Source of the DNA: Gammaproteobacteria bacterium
GTDB lineage: Bacteria > Pseudomonadota > Gammaproteobacteria > Steroidobacterales > Steroidobacteraceae
Length of the DNA stretch: 49,079 nt
NCBI GenBank assembly: GCA_028293805.1
Contig: JAQGOC010000030.1
Location: forward strand, 1-49,079
Direction of reading: 5' to 3'
Positions 19,257-27,785 of the stretch are shown piece after piece. Positions within the stretch are counted from its first letter, which is position 1. Each line of letters opens with the position of its first letter. Under the pieces are notes generated by a model. The model saw only the letters and a program-made list of their open reading frames with translations. It was not told where the DNA came from and made no database searches. Made by a program: the position numbers and the translations under genes.

Positions 19257-22200
19257 ATGAGCGGCATGCGCCGAAGCATAGCCGAATATTGCGCTGGAGC
19301 TGCAGGAGCGGGCTCGAAGGGTCAGCAGCGCGATCCCTACCGGGCGGGTCGCCAGTGGCTCCGGATTGTCCTGTGCGGCATATTGCTTGGCGCGTGCCGT
19401 CCCGGCATGACGGCGCAGGCGCACGGCGTTCAACCCGTACTCGCCCGTGAGTGTCTGGCGATCGGGGGCCCGCGGGAAGTAGCTATTCGCGTCATCTCGC
19501 CGGGTAGCGGAACCATGCGGATCGAGATCGAGGAGCGCGGTATCTCCACGGTCGCCTCGCTCGATGACCAGCCCGCATCCGCTTCGGCATCGCCGGTTGA
19601 GCGGCTCGGCACAATGTTGCTCGCCGCGAAAGTGGTGCGCTCCGGGGGCACCGAGATCAGAGTTCGTGCCGAAGACTCGCGGGACGTCAACGGCAAAGTC
19701 TGCGTCTCGGCCGACCTCATCGGGCCTGCCGAGTCCGCGCGAACCCAGGCGGAGCTCGACTTCGCTGCTGCGGGACGTGCGGTCCAGGCACACGACTGGG
19801 ATGCTGCGTTCAACGGATATCTGAGCGCCGCTCGCCGCTTCGCCCGCCTGAATTTGCGTCGGTCCGCCGCCATGGCACGCCACGCGATGGCGGAAATTGC
19901 CTACCGCCGGTTTGATCGTAAGCGGGACGCTTACGCTCTAGCGAGTGAAGCACTCGCTGGCTACGGCAGCGGAACCGAGCCGGTGTTGATCGGCGCGGTG
20001 GCGGGCCTGGAGGCGAAGGCGCTTCTGGACATGCCGGAAAGCGATCCGGCTGTAGTTGCACCGACGGTACGCCGCTGGCTGTCGATAGCGCGCCGCTACG
20101 ACGGCGCGGACTCCTATGGCGCGCGCGAGTTGCCTCGGTTGGACATCCTCACGGGGTTTCTCGAATACCTGCTGGATGCGCCCGAACGGTCGCGTGTCTT
20201 CTTCGCACAGGCGGCCGCGCGCTGTCGCGAAACAGGGGACTGGGACTGTTACGCGACAGCGAGTCAAAACCTCGCGCAGCTCGCCGAGGAGAGCAAAAAC
20301 TACGCGTTCGCGCTCGCCGCGTATGCCGATGCGCTGCGGCTCCTGCCTCCGGCGCTCGATCCGAAACTGGTTGCCGACATCTGGAACAACCTCGGACGAC
20401 TGCAGGGGGTGGTCGGTCTTTTCAGCAGCAGCGAGCGCTCGCACGCGGCGGCGATGCTCGCGTATGCCAGACTGGGAGACTGCCAGGGAGTCCGTCGCAG
20501 CCTCGTCCGAGTTGGCAATCTGCTGGTCCATGTCGGCGATCTCGCAGATGCGCGGAACGACCTCGCTCAGGCTGCCTCCCTGAGCTGCCCCAATCTGCTG
20601 GCCGCGGCACTGCCCGCCGACCGGAGTCCGAGCCACCCGCTGCCCGCCGCGGAGCAAGGGCGGAGCTATTCTCACGAGGGGCGCGCCAGCGTCACTGCAA
20701 GGGGCCCATGCGCTGAGGCTCTCGATCCAGGGCCTCTCGCGATGGACAACAAGATCGTGGTGTTCAATTCCCTGCTTTCACTCGGTAACGCCTCGATGCT
20801 GGAAGGCGAGTCCGCGCAGGTGTGGAGCTGTCTGGATGCGGCACAGCCTTACGCGACGGATTCCCGCAGTCAGATGCGTCTTTCGACCGCGCGCGGGACG
20901 GCGCTCCTCGAGCGCAACGACCCGGCGGCCGCGCGGCTTGCTTTTGCCCAAGCGCTGCGCATCGCGGATGAAGCGGGCTTTCCAGCAACATACGAGCATC
21001 GCGGAGCCGCGCAACTGGGCCTGGTGAAGTCCATGCTGCTTGCCGGAAACCCCGCCGGGAGCCTCGCAGGCGCCTATCAGGCACTGGAATCCAGCATCGC
21101 GAGGGGCGATGTGGAGAGCACTATCACGGCGCTGCGCCTGATCGCGGCCGGTTATCGCGGCTCGGGGAAAACCGCGGCAGCCGAGCGTGTGTTGCAGGTG
21201 GCCGCCGCTCTGATCGAGGCCGTTCCGATCGACGAGCTCGACGGCGAGAAGCGGGCCACGTTCCTTGCCAGCCAGCACACTGTATTCACCGAGCTGACCG
21301 ACTTGTTCGCCTCCCAAAGCGGCACAGACGATTCGGCTGCGTGGCACGCGTTCGAAGCTTCCGAGCGCGGCCGCGCCCGTAGTCTCCGCTATGCTCTCAA
21401 CCAGGCGACGCGCGACTCCGCATCCCCGACCGACGCGCCACCGACCTCGAAGTACCAGCGGCTGTTGAATGAAGTTGTCGCTATCACGGCGCGAGCCGCG
21501 ACGAATCAGGCGCGCAACACGCTTATTGACGAGATCGAGCGGGTGGCTGTGCGCGAGGGCGGCGCCGTCGAGCCGTTCGACCGTGTCCAGCTCGGGCGCA
21601 CGCTCGTGCAACTCAATGCAGTATTGGTCGAATACGCCGCGGGCCCTCGGGAAATGCTCGCATTCGTCATCAGCGGCGAGAGCGTGCGCGTCGTGCATCT
21701 CGGGGAGAGCCGGGAAATAGCGCGCGCGACAGCCGAGCTCCGGGAGCGTCTACATGACACCGAAGCGCCCCCGAGCGAAGTTCGCGACGCCGCTCAAGCG
21801 CTCGCGCGACTCGTCCTGTGGCCGATCAGCGCCATTCTGCCCGGACACCGCATCGTCTTCGTTCCGGACGACGCTCTGCACACTGTTCCACTAGCGGTTC
21901 TTCCATGGTCGGCGGATCCAAGCCAACAACTAGTTCTGCAACACGCCGAAACCGCCGTCATCCCTTCCGCTTTATTCCTCATGCGCGTCCACCCGGCGGT
22001 CTCCGCCCGTAGCGAGGCTCCGCATCTGGTGCTCATCGGCGATCCTGTTTTCAGAGTTGCGGACTGGCGCCGGGAATGTATCGATATCGATACAGGGCAA
22101 ACCCATCCGTCTGTCGGCACGACTCGCACAATGTCCGCCTGGACCGAGTCCCTCCCCCGTCTTCCCGGGACACGCGCCGAAGTCGCCGCGATCGCCAGGC

Positions 22201-22739
22201 TGGCGCGCGAATCGCGTCCGGCGAGTCGGATCGAGACTCTGGTCGGTTGCGCCGCCGTGCCGACAGCGCTCCGCAACGTTGCCACCGCCAACGTCGACCT
22301 CCTGCACATCGCCACTCATGCGCGGATCGATGCCCAACGGCCACGCCTCTCGGCCCTGGCGCTCACGCCCGAATCCCCGCTCGACACCCCTGCTTCCACG
22401 TTCGGCCTGTTGGATATTCTCGGGCTCAGGCTGAATTCGAAGCTCGTGGTCCTGAGCGCCTGCGAGACCTCGCGCGGCAGGCTGCTGCCCGGCGAGGGGG
22501 TCCTGGGCCCCGCACAGGCTTTCCTGCAAGCCGGATCGGCCGCCGTTCTGGCGAGCTATTGGCGCGTCGACGACCAGGTGACCGCCGCTTTCATGCAGCG
22601 ATTTTACAAATATCTGCTCGTCGACCGCCTGAGCGCCTCGGCGGCGCTGCGCAAAGCGCAGCTCGAGCGCGCCGCGACCGGGACGACGTACGAGTGGGCC
22701 GCCTTCTCCCTCTACGGCTGGCCCGACAGCTCCATCTGA
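19257..22739 (+). CDS. TPR-CHAT protein (caspase-like protease domain), probably exported
   Basis: About 1160 aa. The ATG at 19257 (or 19266) is the only plausible start; the frame stays open upstream only as antisense of acs. A hydrophobic stretch with a lipobox-like LLGAC (Cys47) follows a rather long n-region, so lipoprotein export is likely but not certain. The middle (about 150-800) is alpha-helical repeat of TPR type, e.g. [17 protein letters not shown] and the repeat around [22 protein letters not shown]. The C-terminal CHAT domain (about 800-1160) has the caspase/separase dyad: His1021 in LLHIATHA and Cys1069 in [11 protein letters not shown], then [16 protein letters not shown]. It is first in a same-strand run with a subtilase, a sigma factor and an anti-sigma factor, suggesting a proteolytic signalling role. 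The substrate is unknown. Confidence 0.9.
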   Translation: MSGMRRSIAEYCAGAAGAGSKGQQRDPYRAGRQWLRIVLCGILLGACRPGMTAQAHGVQPVLARECLAIGGPREVAIRVISPGSGTMRIEIEERGISTVASLDDQPASASASPVERLGTMLLAAKVVRSGGTEIRVRAEDSRDVNGKVCVSADLIGPAESARTQAELDFAAAGRAVQAHDWDAAFNGYLSAARRFARLNLRRSAAMARHAMAEIAYRRFDRKRDAYALASEALAGYGSGTEPVLIGAVAGLEAKALLDMPESDPAVVAPTVRRWLSIARRYDGADSYGARELPRLDILTGFLEYLLDAPERSRVFFAQAAARCRETGDWDCYATASQNLAQLAEESKNYAFALAAYADALRLLPPALDPKLVADIWNNLGRLQGVVGLFSSSERSHAAAMLAYARLGDCQGVRRSLVRVGNLLVHVGDLADARNDLAQAASLSCPNLLAAALPADRSPSHPLPAAEQGRSYSHEGRASVTARGPCAEALDPGPLAMDNKIVVFNSLLSLGNASMLEGESAQVWSCLDAAQPYATDSRSQMRLSTARGTALLERNDPAAARLAFAQALRIADEAGFPATYEHRGAAQLGLVKSMLLAGNPAGSLAGAYQALESSIARGDVESTITALRLIAAGYRGSGKTAAAERVLQVAAALIEAVPIDELDGEKRATFLASQHTVFTELTDLFASQSGTDDSAAWHAFEASERGRARSLRYALNQATRDSASPTDAPPTSKYQRLLNEVVAITARAATNQARNTLIDEIERVAVREGGAVEPFDRVQLGRTLVQLNAVLVEYAAGPREMLAFVISGESVRVVHLGESREIARATAELRERLHDTEAPPSEVRDAAQALARLVLWPISAILPGHRIVFVPDDALHTVPLAVLPWSADPSQQLVLQHAETAVIPSALFLMRVHPAVSARSEAPHLVLIGDPVFRVADWRRECIDIDTGQTHPSVGTTRTMSAWTESLPRLPGTRAEVAAIARLARESRPASRIETLVGCAAVPTALRNVATANVDLLHIATHARIDAQRPRLSALALTPESPLDTPASTFGLLDILGLRLNSKLVVLSACETSRGRLLPGEGVLGPAQAFLQAGSAAVLASYWRVDDQVTAAFMQRFYKYLLVDRLSASAALRKAQLERAATGTTYEWAAFSLYGWPDSSI

Positions 22740-22811
22740 GCGTGCCTCCAGGAGATGTGCGGTCTATGGGCCGTCTGATGAGATAAGCCGGCTCCTCGCC
22801 GCAGTGATCAG

Positions 22812-22828
22812 GTGCGGACTTCCCGCAC
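22812..22828 (+). repeat. short hairpin ahead of the secreted-protein gene
   Basis: GTGCGG (22812-22817) and CCGCAC (22823-22828) form a perfect 6-bp stem with a 5-base loop, 19 bases before the ATG at 22848. No T-run follows. It could attenuate or stabilise the transcript between the CHAT gene and the next one. Confidence 0.35.
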
Positions 22829-22847
22829 ATCCCCGAGGAGCCTCCCC

Positions 22848-23429
22848 ATGACCCGCAAGATCTCGTTGACCACGTTTGCCGCAGCGCAATGCCTTTTCAT
22901 TGGCCTCGCGGCAGCCCCGTCGGCGCAAGCCGCCGGCATTCCGGGCTATTTTTTCAAGGAATGGACCGTGACGGCGAATTGCACCGAAGCGCATGCCGGG
23001 CTGGCGGCGCGCGTGCAGCCCGGACTGAAATTCGAGGTCGCGAGCGATTCGGTTGCCGCGGACGGCAGCTACGCACTCCAGACCCTGGATGCCGGGGGGC
23101 AGCAGTGGGCCGCCGAATGGAACGGCATGAAGCTGGAGTACCGCGCAGGCACCAAAATGACCACGCTGCCGGCCGACTTCGAATGCATTCCGGGCTCGGA
23201 ATCGAGCTCGCCGTTTCTCGCGATGTCGGGTTATGTTCAGACGGCGGAGCCGTATTACGAGCAGCAGCACTGGTACGGCCTGGCGACCCTGCACGGACAG
23301 TTGGAACACGTTTTGATTTTCCCCCGCGATCTGCAGGGGGAAAAATCCGCAATCATCGTGCTGCAGTCGGCAAGCGCCCCCACCGACCTCCAGCTGGATG
23401 ACGATGGCGTGATCCACAGCCGGAACTGA
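22848..23429 (+). CDS. secreted protein of unknown function (193 aa)
   Basis: It starts at the ATG at 22848 (MTRKISLTTFAAAQC), with GAGGAG eight bases upstream. A clear Sec signal peptide ends at APSAQA-AG near residue 28. The mature part of about 165 aa is beta-rich by eye, has two cysteines (in TANCTEAH and DFECIPG) that could pair, and many aromatic residues. No catalytic motif or membrane segment is visible and I know no family. It lies between the CHAT gene (108 bp before) and the subtilase gene (58 bp after) on the same strand, so it may be the ligand, substrate or inhibitor of one of these exported proteases. That role is inference from position only. Confidence 0.85.
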   Translation: MTRKISLTTFAAAQCLFIGLAAAPSAQAAGIPGYFFKEWTVTANCTEAHAGLAARVQPGLKFEVASDSVAADGSYALQTLDAGGQQWAAEWNGMKLEYRAGTKMTTLPADFECIPGSESSSPFLAMSGYVQTAEPYYEQQHWYGLATLHGQLEHVLIFPRDLQGEKSAIIVLQSASAPTDLQLDDDGVIHSRN

Positions 23430-23452
23430 CCAGCGTCCGTCACTGCGTCTCG

Positions 23453-23479
23453 ACGGGGTTCGCGATATGCGAACCCCGT
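23453..23479 (+). terminator. perfect 11-bp hairpin before the subtilase gene
   Basis: Arms ACGGGGTTCGC (23453-23463) and GCGAACCCCGT (23469-23479) pair perfectly around a GATAT loop. The hairpin lies 23 bases after the stop of the secreted-protein gene, has no T-run, and ends right beside the TAGGATGAG ribosome-binding site of the ATG at 23488. It could be a partial terminator, an mRNA-end stabiliser or a translational control element of the subtilase gene. Confidence 0.6.
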
Positions 23480-23487
23480 AGGATGAG

Positions 23488-24753
23488 ATGCGCACGAAGG
23501 TCGATGAAAGCACAATTTCCTTTACCCGCCGATCCTACAATCGGCACATGGTTTTTTGCAGGTCCACGGCTGCGTTATGTCTGATGATCCTCGGCGGCGC
23601 GCCGCTGGCCGGCAGTGCAGCGGGCACGCCCGGATTTCCCTGCGAACCGCTACCCTGCTCGACCCTGCTGCCGGCCACGCCGGTCGCTGATTCGCAAACC
23701 AACGACTGCGCTTACCGCGCGGGCAACCTCTGGTGGGTCGACTATGTCGCGGGCTCCCTCGCCTGGAGCGCGGCGGCGCCGGCAAAGCCCGTCACGGTCG
23801 CCGTCTTCGACGACGGCGCCTGGATTGAACATGAGGAACTGCGCCATCAGCTGTGGACGAACGAAGCCGAGGCGCACGGAAAAGCCGGAATGGACGACGA
23901 CGGCAACGGCTACGTGGATGACCTGCACGGCTGGGACTTCGTCGATGACAGCCCCGACGTCGCACCCAAAGGCAACTGTCGGAACAGGATCAGCCACGGC
24001 ACCCTGATGGCCAGCCTCGTTGCCGCCGAACGGAATAACCTCGTCGGGATAGCCGCACCGGGATCGGACGGCGCCCGGGTCATGATCCTGAGAGTCGTCG
24101 GTTGCGATGCAGGGGCTACCCGCGCCGATCCGGTGCGCCTGAGGCGGGCATTGGAGTACGCCACCCGCATGGGGGCGCGGATTCTAAGCTTCAGTGCCCA
24201 TTGGAATGCGACGACTCCCGCCCTGGATGCCGCCTTCCGCGAAATCGCCGATCGCCCCGGCTCGCCGGTGGCAGCGATCGTGGTCGCCAGTGTTCCCAAT
24301 AAAGGGGAGCCGGCGGCGGGTTACCCGGCAGCCTATGGCTTTCGTCGCATCGTCCGGGCCATTCCGATCGGCAACGACGACAGCATCTCCCCCGGCACCA
24401 GCCCGGCCCCCGCGGGCCTCAATCTGGGTGCGCCGAGTGCCTGTGTCATCGGGGCGAGCGCGCCGCCAGCGCAATACCGCCTGGAACAGGGCAGCTCCAA
24501 TTCCACTGCCATCCTGGCCGGCCTGCTGGCCGGCATCTGGTCGAGGCCACCCTATGATAAATTGGCGCCAGACGAGTTTCTGGCGGGGGTTGTGGAGGGG
24601 CGCATGGCTGCGACACCACGCCGTTCGAAGCCGGGATCGCGGGCACCTTACCTAAATGGTGTGCCCCTGGCCGACGCTTGTCTGCTCGCGACGGAGAACC
24701 GCTCCGCAAGCGTCTGCCGCCAGCCAGAAGCGCACCAGGAATCGCGTCCATGA
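23488..24753 (+). CDS. divergent S8 (subtilisin-like) serine protease, exported
   Basis: 421 aa from the ATG at 23488, which has AGGA upstream. An in-frame ATG at 23548 gives a cleaner signal peptide (MVFCRSTAALCLMILGG) but has no ribosome-binding site. The catalytic triad can be aligned: Asp108 in VAVFDDGAW, His170 in SHGTLMASL and Ser339 in SSNSTAILAGLLAG. Asn271 in VASVPNKGE is a candidate oxyanion-hole residue. The serine motif is unusual (N-S-T-A in place of G-T-S-M-A-x-P, with no proline). A DDDGNGYVDD stretch may bind calcium. Multiple cysteines and the signal peptide indicate a periplasmic or secreted enzyme. Its last bases overlap the sigma-factor start as ATGA, so protease and sigma factor are translationally coupled. 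Confidence 0.88.
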   Translation: MRTKVDESTISFTRRSYNRHMVFCRSTAALCLMILGGAPLAGSAAGTPGFPCEPLPCSTLLPATPVADSQTNDCAYRAGNLWWVDYVAGSLAWSAAAPAKPVTVAVFDDGAWIEHEELRHQLWTNEAEAHGKAGMDDDGNGYVDDLHGWDFVDDSPDVAPKGNCRNRISHGTLMASLVAAERNNLVGIAAPGSDGARVMILRVVGCDAGATRADPVRLRRALEYATRMGARILSFSAHWNATTPALDAAFREIADRPGSPVAAIVVASVPNKGEPAAGYPAAYGFRRIVRAIPIGNDDSISPGTSPAPAGLNLGAPSACVIGASAPPAQYRLEQGSSNSTAILAGLLAGIWSRPPYDKLAPDEFLAGVVEGRMAATPRRSKPGSRAPYLNGVPLADACLLATENRSASVCRQPEAHQESRP

Positions 24754-25406
24754 GCTACATCGAAGCACCAGCCGCGCAGACCGCGCCCGGCGCCGAAAAG
24801 GCCCTCTACAGGGACGCGGGCGATGATCTTTCCCTCGTGGAGGCCGTGGCGGAGCGCAGCGAGCTGCAAAATCAACTTTACCTGAGATATCGGCGGCCCT
24901 TGCTACAGGTATTCCACCAGAGGCGCATCGATCGTGATGCGGCCGACGATTTGCTACAGCGCACCTTTTTGCAGGCGATCAAAAAAATCCGTACCGAAGG
25001 CCTGGACGACCCGGGCAACCTTGGAGGCTATCTGTATCGGACGGCGTGCAAGCTCGCGACGGCCTATTGGCGTGGGGAACTCTCCCATCGGCACGAGAAC
25101 GACCGCGAGCTGCTCACCAACCTCAAGGACGAGACCCTGTCGCTGGAAGAACGCCTCGACCACGAGCAACTGGCCAGGCACGTACGCAATCTCATGGATC
25201 ACCTGCCGGTGCAGCGCGACCGTGAAGTGCTCGAGCGCTTCTACCTCCGCGAGGAGCCTCGGACTTCGATCCGCGAGTCGCTGAAACTGACCGACATGCA
25301 GTTCAACCAGGTTCTTTGGCGCGCACGCCAGCGTTTCGGCGACATCCTGCGCAAAGCGGGACTCGCGCTCGGCGAGTCGCCCGCCCCGCAATCGACTCAT
25401 GGGTAG
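24750..25406 (+). CDS. ECF-like sigma-70 family RNA polymerase sigma factor
   Basis: 218 aa starting at 24750 (MSYIEAPAAQ), with AGGA upstream and the ATGA overlap with the protease. Region 2 spans about residues 45-105: LYLRYRRPLLQVFHQRRI, the DAADDLLQRTFLQAIK helix that contacts core, and LGGYLYRTACKLATAYWR for -10 recognition. Region 4 (about 145-200) holds LPVQRDREVLERFYL and a helix-turn-helix ending FNQVLWRARQRFGDILRK. There is no sigma-1.1 or region 3, as expected for group 4. It is followed seven bases later by a membrane-anchored zinc-finger protein, its presumed anti-sigma factor. Its targets cannot be seen. Autoregulation is likely but no ECF promoter is evident upstream. Confidence 0.92.
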   Translation: MSYIEAPAAQTAPGAEKALYRDAGDDLSLVEAVAERSELQNQLYLRYRRPLLQVFHQRRIDRDAADDLLQRTFLQAIKKIRTEGLDDPGNLGGYLYRTACKLATAYWRGELSHRHENDRELLTNLKDETLSLEERLDHEQLARHVRNLMDHLPVQRDREVLERFYLREEPRTSIRESLKLTDMQFNQVLWRARQRFGDILRKAGLALGESPAPQSTHG

Positions 25407-25413
25407 GGAGACC

Positions 25414-26043
25414 ATGGACCACTCACAATTCAAAGCACAGCAAACAGCCGCCGTTTACGTAGCGGACGGTCTCGACGAGCGCGCTCTGGAGGCGTTCGAG
25501 ATGCACATGATGGGTTGCGCGGAATGCATCGAGGACGTCGAGACATGGCGCTCCATCAAACTCCACATGCCAAACAGGGCGCGCCCGGTGCTCGCACCGG
25601 CGGCGATCGGCTGGCACGCGCACGCCGCGGCCGGCTGGCGTATGGCCGCGTCGCTCGTCATATGCGGAGTTCTTGGTGTGGCGGGCGGCTGGTTCGGGCA
25701 TGAGGCCCAGGCACCTGACCTCGACTCGACACGGACCGCGATCTTCAACGTCCCCGCCGCTACCCGGGGCGACGAATGCTTTCCGTTGCGGCTTGCACCT
25801 GACACCCGCTTCGCGCTGCTGCGTGTACCGGGCGTCTCGCGGAACCGCCGCGTCATAGCCGCGGATTCCGAGAAGCACGAGCTTCCGGCGTCGCGCTATA
25901 CGTCACGACTGCAGCCGGACGACAGCCATCTCGTGCGCATCGACACTCAGGCCCTCGCCGGACGGGTGGTGCATCTGGAGGCGCAAGGCGCGGATGGATT
26001 CGGTGAGCCGCTCGGATGCGTAACGGGAGAAATCGTCCGCTGA
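25414..26043 (+). CDS. membrane anti-sigma factor (zf-HC2/ZAS type) with periplasmic domain
   Basis: 209 aa from the ATG at 25414; the GGGAG site overlaps the sigma-factor stop. The N-terminal cytoplasmic part carries the ZAS-type zinc motif H-x3-C-x2-C (His31, Cys35, Cys38 in EMHMMGCAEC), which in this family holds the sigma factor inactive. One transmembrane helix follows at about residues 77-94 (MAASLVICGVLGVAGGWF), then a C-terminal domain of about 110 residues outside, with two cysteines. The layout is that of anti-sigma factors released by regulated proteolysis. Encoded directly after a sigma factor and a secreted protease, it is the natural candidate substrate. That last point is inference. 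Confidence 0.88.
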   Translation: MDHSQFKAQQTAAVYVADGLDERALEAFEMHMMGCAECIEDVETWRSIKLHMPNRARPVLAPAAIGWHAHAAAGWRMAASLVICGVLGVAGGWFGHEAQAPDLDSTRTAIFNVPAATRGDECFPLRLAPDTRFALLRVPGVSRNRRVIAADSEKHELPASRYTSRLQPDDSHLVRIDTQALAGRVVHLEAQGADGFGEPLGCVTGEIVR

Positions 26044-26045
26044 GC

Positions 26046-26945
26046 TCAGCTGACGGGAACCTGCGCCAGCCGTTCGCTCTGCCGGCGCAGGAACGGCCCG
26101 AAGCCGAGGCGATCGTAGAGCTCCGTCAGCGCGGGCCCATCCGGCAGCCGCCGCCGCAAGCCCTCGACGTCGACACCGAGCTGCATATCGCAGGTGATGC
26201 GCGTCAGCTTGCGGGCAAGAAACACTGACTCGCGGTGCTCGCGCAGCTTGTCGCTCAAGGTGCGCGCGCCGCGCAGCTTCAACCCCGGCACGCGGTCGAG
26301 GTCGGCATAAAGATCGTCGAGTGAGGCAAAGGCTTTCATGAGCGACGCCGCCGTCTTGTGTCCCACGCCGGGCACTCCGGGAATGTTGTCCACATCGTCG
26401 CCGGTCAACGCGAGGTAATCGGCGAAGCGCTCGGGCGCCACTCCGAAGTGCCGCTCGATGTCGTGGTAGCCGAATTGCTCCCGGGCGCCAAAATCCCAGT
26501 ACAAATCGCCAGCGCGGACGAGTTGCGCGAGATCCTTGTCGCGGGTGATGAAAGCCGAGCGCACGCCCTCCTCGCGCATGAGGCACCCCAGCGTGCCGAT
26601 GATGTCGTCCGCTTCGTACTCCGGGCTCACGAAGGCGGCGAGACCGAGATGGCGGCAAAGCTCGCGGCAGTGCCGGAACTGTATGGCGAGATCGACCGGC
26701 GCCGGCTCGCGATTCGCCTTGTAGGGAGGATAGATACGGCTCCGATAGGAAGTCGCGAGCCGCTGGTCGAAGGCGACCGCGATATAACGGGGACGCACCC
26801 GCTCGATGAGGTCGCCGAGAAAGCGCGCGAAGCCGAACACGGCGTGCACGGGATTGCCGTCCCGATCCACCATGTCGGGAAGCATCGAGTGGTAGGCGCG
26901 AAAAACGTATACCGAAGCGTCAATGAGAAAAATCAACGCCGTCAC
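26046..26945 (-). CDS. 5'-3' exonuclease / flap endonuclease family protein
   Basis: 299 aa with the fold of the N-terminal nuclease domain of DNA polymerase I, encoded as a separate protein. Metal-binding acidic residues are present: LIDASVYVFRAYH at the N-terminus, AFDQ, the YEADDIIGTL block, ITRDKDL, and LTGDDVDNIPGVPGVGHKTA (helix-hairpin-helix). It should cut 5' flaps and RNA primers during repair or Okazaki processing. The length and stand-alone form resemble Xni/ExoIX, but the intact metal set suggests real activity. The start is GTG at 26945, overlapping the HNH stop by 4 bp. It ends two bases from the convergent anti-sigma gene. Confidence 0.93.
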   Translation of the reverse strand: MTALIFLIDASVYVFRAYHSMLPDMVDRDGNPVHAVFGFARFLGDLIERVRPRYIAVAFDQRLATSYRSRIYPPYKANREPAPVDLAIQFRHCRELCRHLGLAAFVSPEYEADDIIGTLGCLMREEGVRSAFITRDKDLAQLVRAGDLYWDFGAREQFGYHDIERHFGVAPERFADYLALTGDDVDNIPGVPGVGHKTAASLMKAFASLDDLYADLDRVPGLKLRGARTLSDKLREHRESVFLARKLTRITCDMQLGVDVEGLRRRLPDGPALTELYDRLGFGPFLRRQSERLAQVPVS

Positions 26946-27616
26946 GCCAGCCAGCGCTGAATCCGGGCGTGCAGCGGGCTCGAGCGGGGGAAGTGCGCCA
27001 GCAGATATTCCATCTGGTCGGCGAGCACCCGCCGGCCCTTGAGGAAAATATATTCCGCATAGGTGGGAGTGAACGGCACGGCGATGAGCTGCATCCTGGC
27101 CTGCTCCGGGGTGCGCGAGGCCTTCTGGTTGTTGCAGCGGCGGCAGGCTGTCACCACGTTGGTCCAGATGTCGACGCCGCCCTGGCTGAACGGCCGGATA
27201 TGATCGCGTGACAGCTCACGTGAGGGGAAGCGAACGGCGCAATACATGCACAGATAAGCATCCCGACGGAAGAGCGTCTGGTTGTTCAAAGGCGGAATGT
27301 AGTCGTGCCGGGTATTGCCCGGATTCCCCGTATGTCCGATCGTGGCTACGATCGAGTTGACTTCGAGGATGGTCCGGCGTCCCGTCCGGGCATTCACGCC
27401 GCCGTACAGCTTGTAGAGCATCGAGCCACAGGTATATGCCACCTGCTCCTGATGGTAGAGTCGCGCGGCTTCTTTATAGTCGATCCATTCGAGAGGCATG
27501 CCCGCGATATCCGTACGCAGGACGAGCTGAGAGAGCCCGCGTGCCGCCGGAGAGGCGACGATGCGCAGGTCGTTCTGGTCGCCGTGATCGGCGCGTTCTA
27601 GATCGATACCTAGCAT
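26942..27616 (-). CDS. HNH endonuclease
   Basis: 224 aa from the ATG at 27614-27616 (MLGIDLERADHG). A TTG at 27658 would add 14 residues; neither has a good ribosome-binding site. The HNH nuclease module lies at about residues 120-170: CMYC...SRDHIRPFSQGG...WTNVVTACRRCNNQK, i.e. the D-H of the catalytic strand, the Asn, and two CxxC zinc knuckles. The N-terminal half resembles no domain I know. This architecture is the widespread chromosomal HNH protein whose role (repair or defence) is unclear. It is coupled by overlap to a 5'-3' exonuclease, favouring a DNA-repair function. No methylase or other restriction gene is near. Confidence 0.9.
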   Translation of the reverse strand: MLGIDLERADHGDQNDLRIVASPAARGLSQLVLRTDIAGMPLEWIDYKEAARLYHQEQVAYTCGSMLYKLYGGVNARTGRRTILEVNSIVATIGHTGNPGNTRHDYIPPLNNQTLFRRDAYLCMYCAVRFPSRELSRDHIRPFSQGGVDIWTNVVTACRRCNNQKASRTPEQARMQLIAVPFTPTYAEYIFLKGRRVLADQMEYLLAHFPRSSPLHARIQRWLA

Positions 27617-27693
27617 GGCAGGTGTAAGATAAGGCACTTTTGTGCAAAACTTCAACAACGCAACGTCTTCATTCGATTAACGTTTTCCTACAG

Positions 27694-27711
27694 CGTGGCC
27701 GACCGGCCACG
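27694..27711. repeat. inverted repeat in the pnt leader region
   Basis: CGTGGCC (27694-27700) and GGCCACG (27705-27711) form a perfect 7-bp stem with a 4-base loop, 23 bases before the ATG at 27735. It could be an operator for the divergent HNH and pnt genes, or a leader hairpin. Confidence 0.4.
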
Positions 27712-27734
27712 GTGCTTTCCCACGAGGGCCGTGC

Positions 27735-27785
27735 ATGCCAGTCACCATTGGTGCGCTTCGCTAGGGCTCACCGCAAGAAGCGCGT
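27735..27785 (+). other. 5' end of pntA separated from the rest by an in-frame amber codon
   Basis: From the ATG at 27735, with GAGGG six bases upstream, the frame reads MPVTIGALR, then TAG at 27762-27764, then GSPQEAR running straight into the main open frame at 27786. This is the expected PntA N-terminus (family pattern IG.LRE....E.RV) with the conserved glutamate codon GAG replaced by TAG. TAG is an ordinary stop elsewhere in the window (for example at 13810 and 25404). Either the gene is damaged, translation restarts at GTG 27786, or the base is a sequence error. Confidence 0.8.

Noticed and set aside
19257..26043. A type III-E CRISPR (Craspase-like) system, because of CHAT and a sigma factor
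   Set aside because: No repeats, no Cas proteins and no Csx30/Csx31-like gene; the CHAT protein appears exported, unlike Craspase.
27762..27764. Genetic-code reassignment of TAG to explain pntA
   Set aside because: TAG ends other clear genes here (the S46 peptidase at 13810-13812, the sigma factor at 25404-25406) at the expected lengths.
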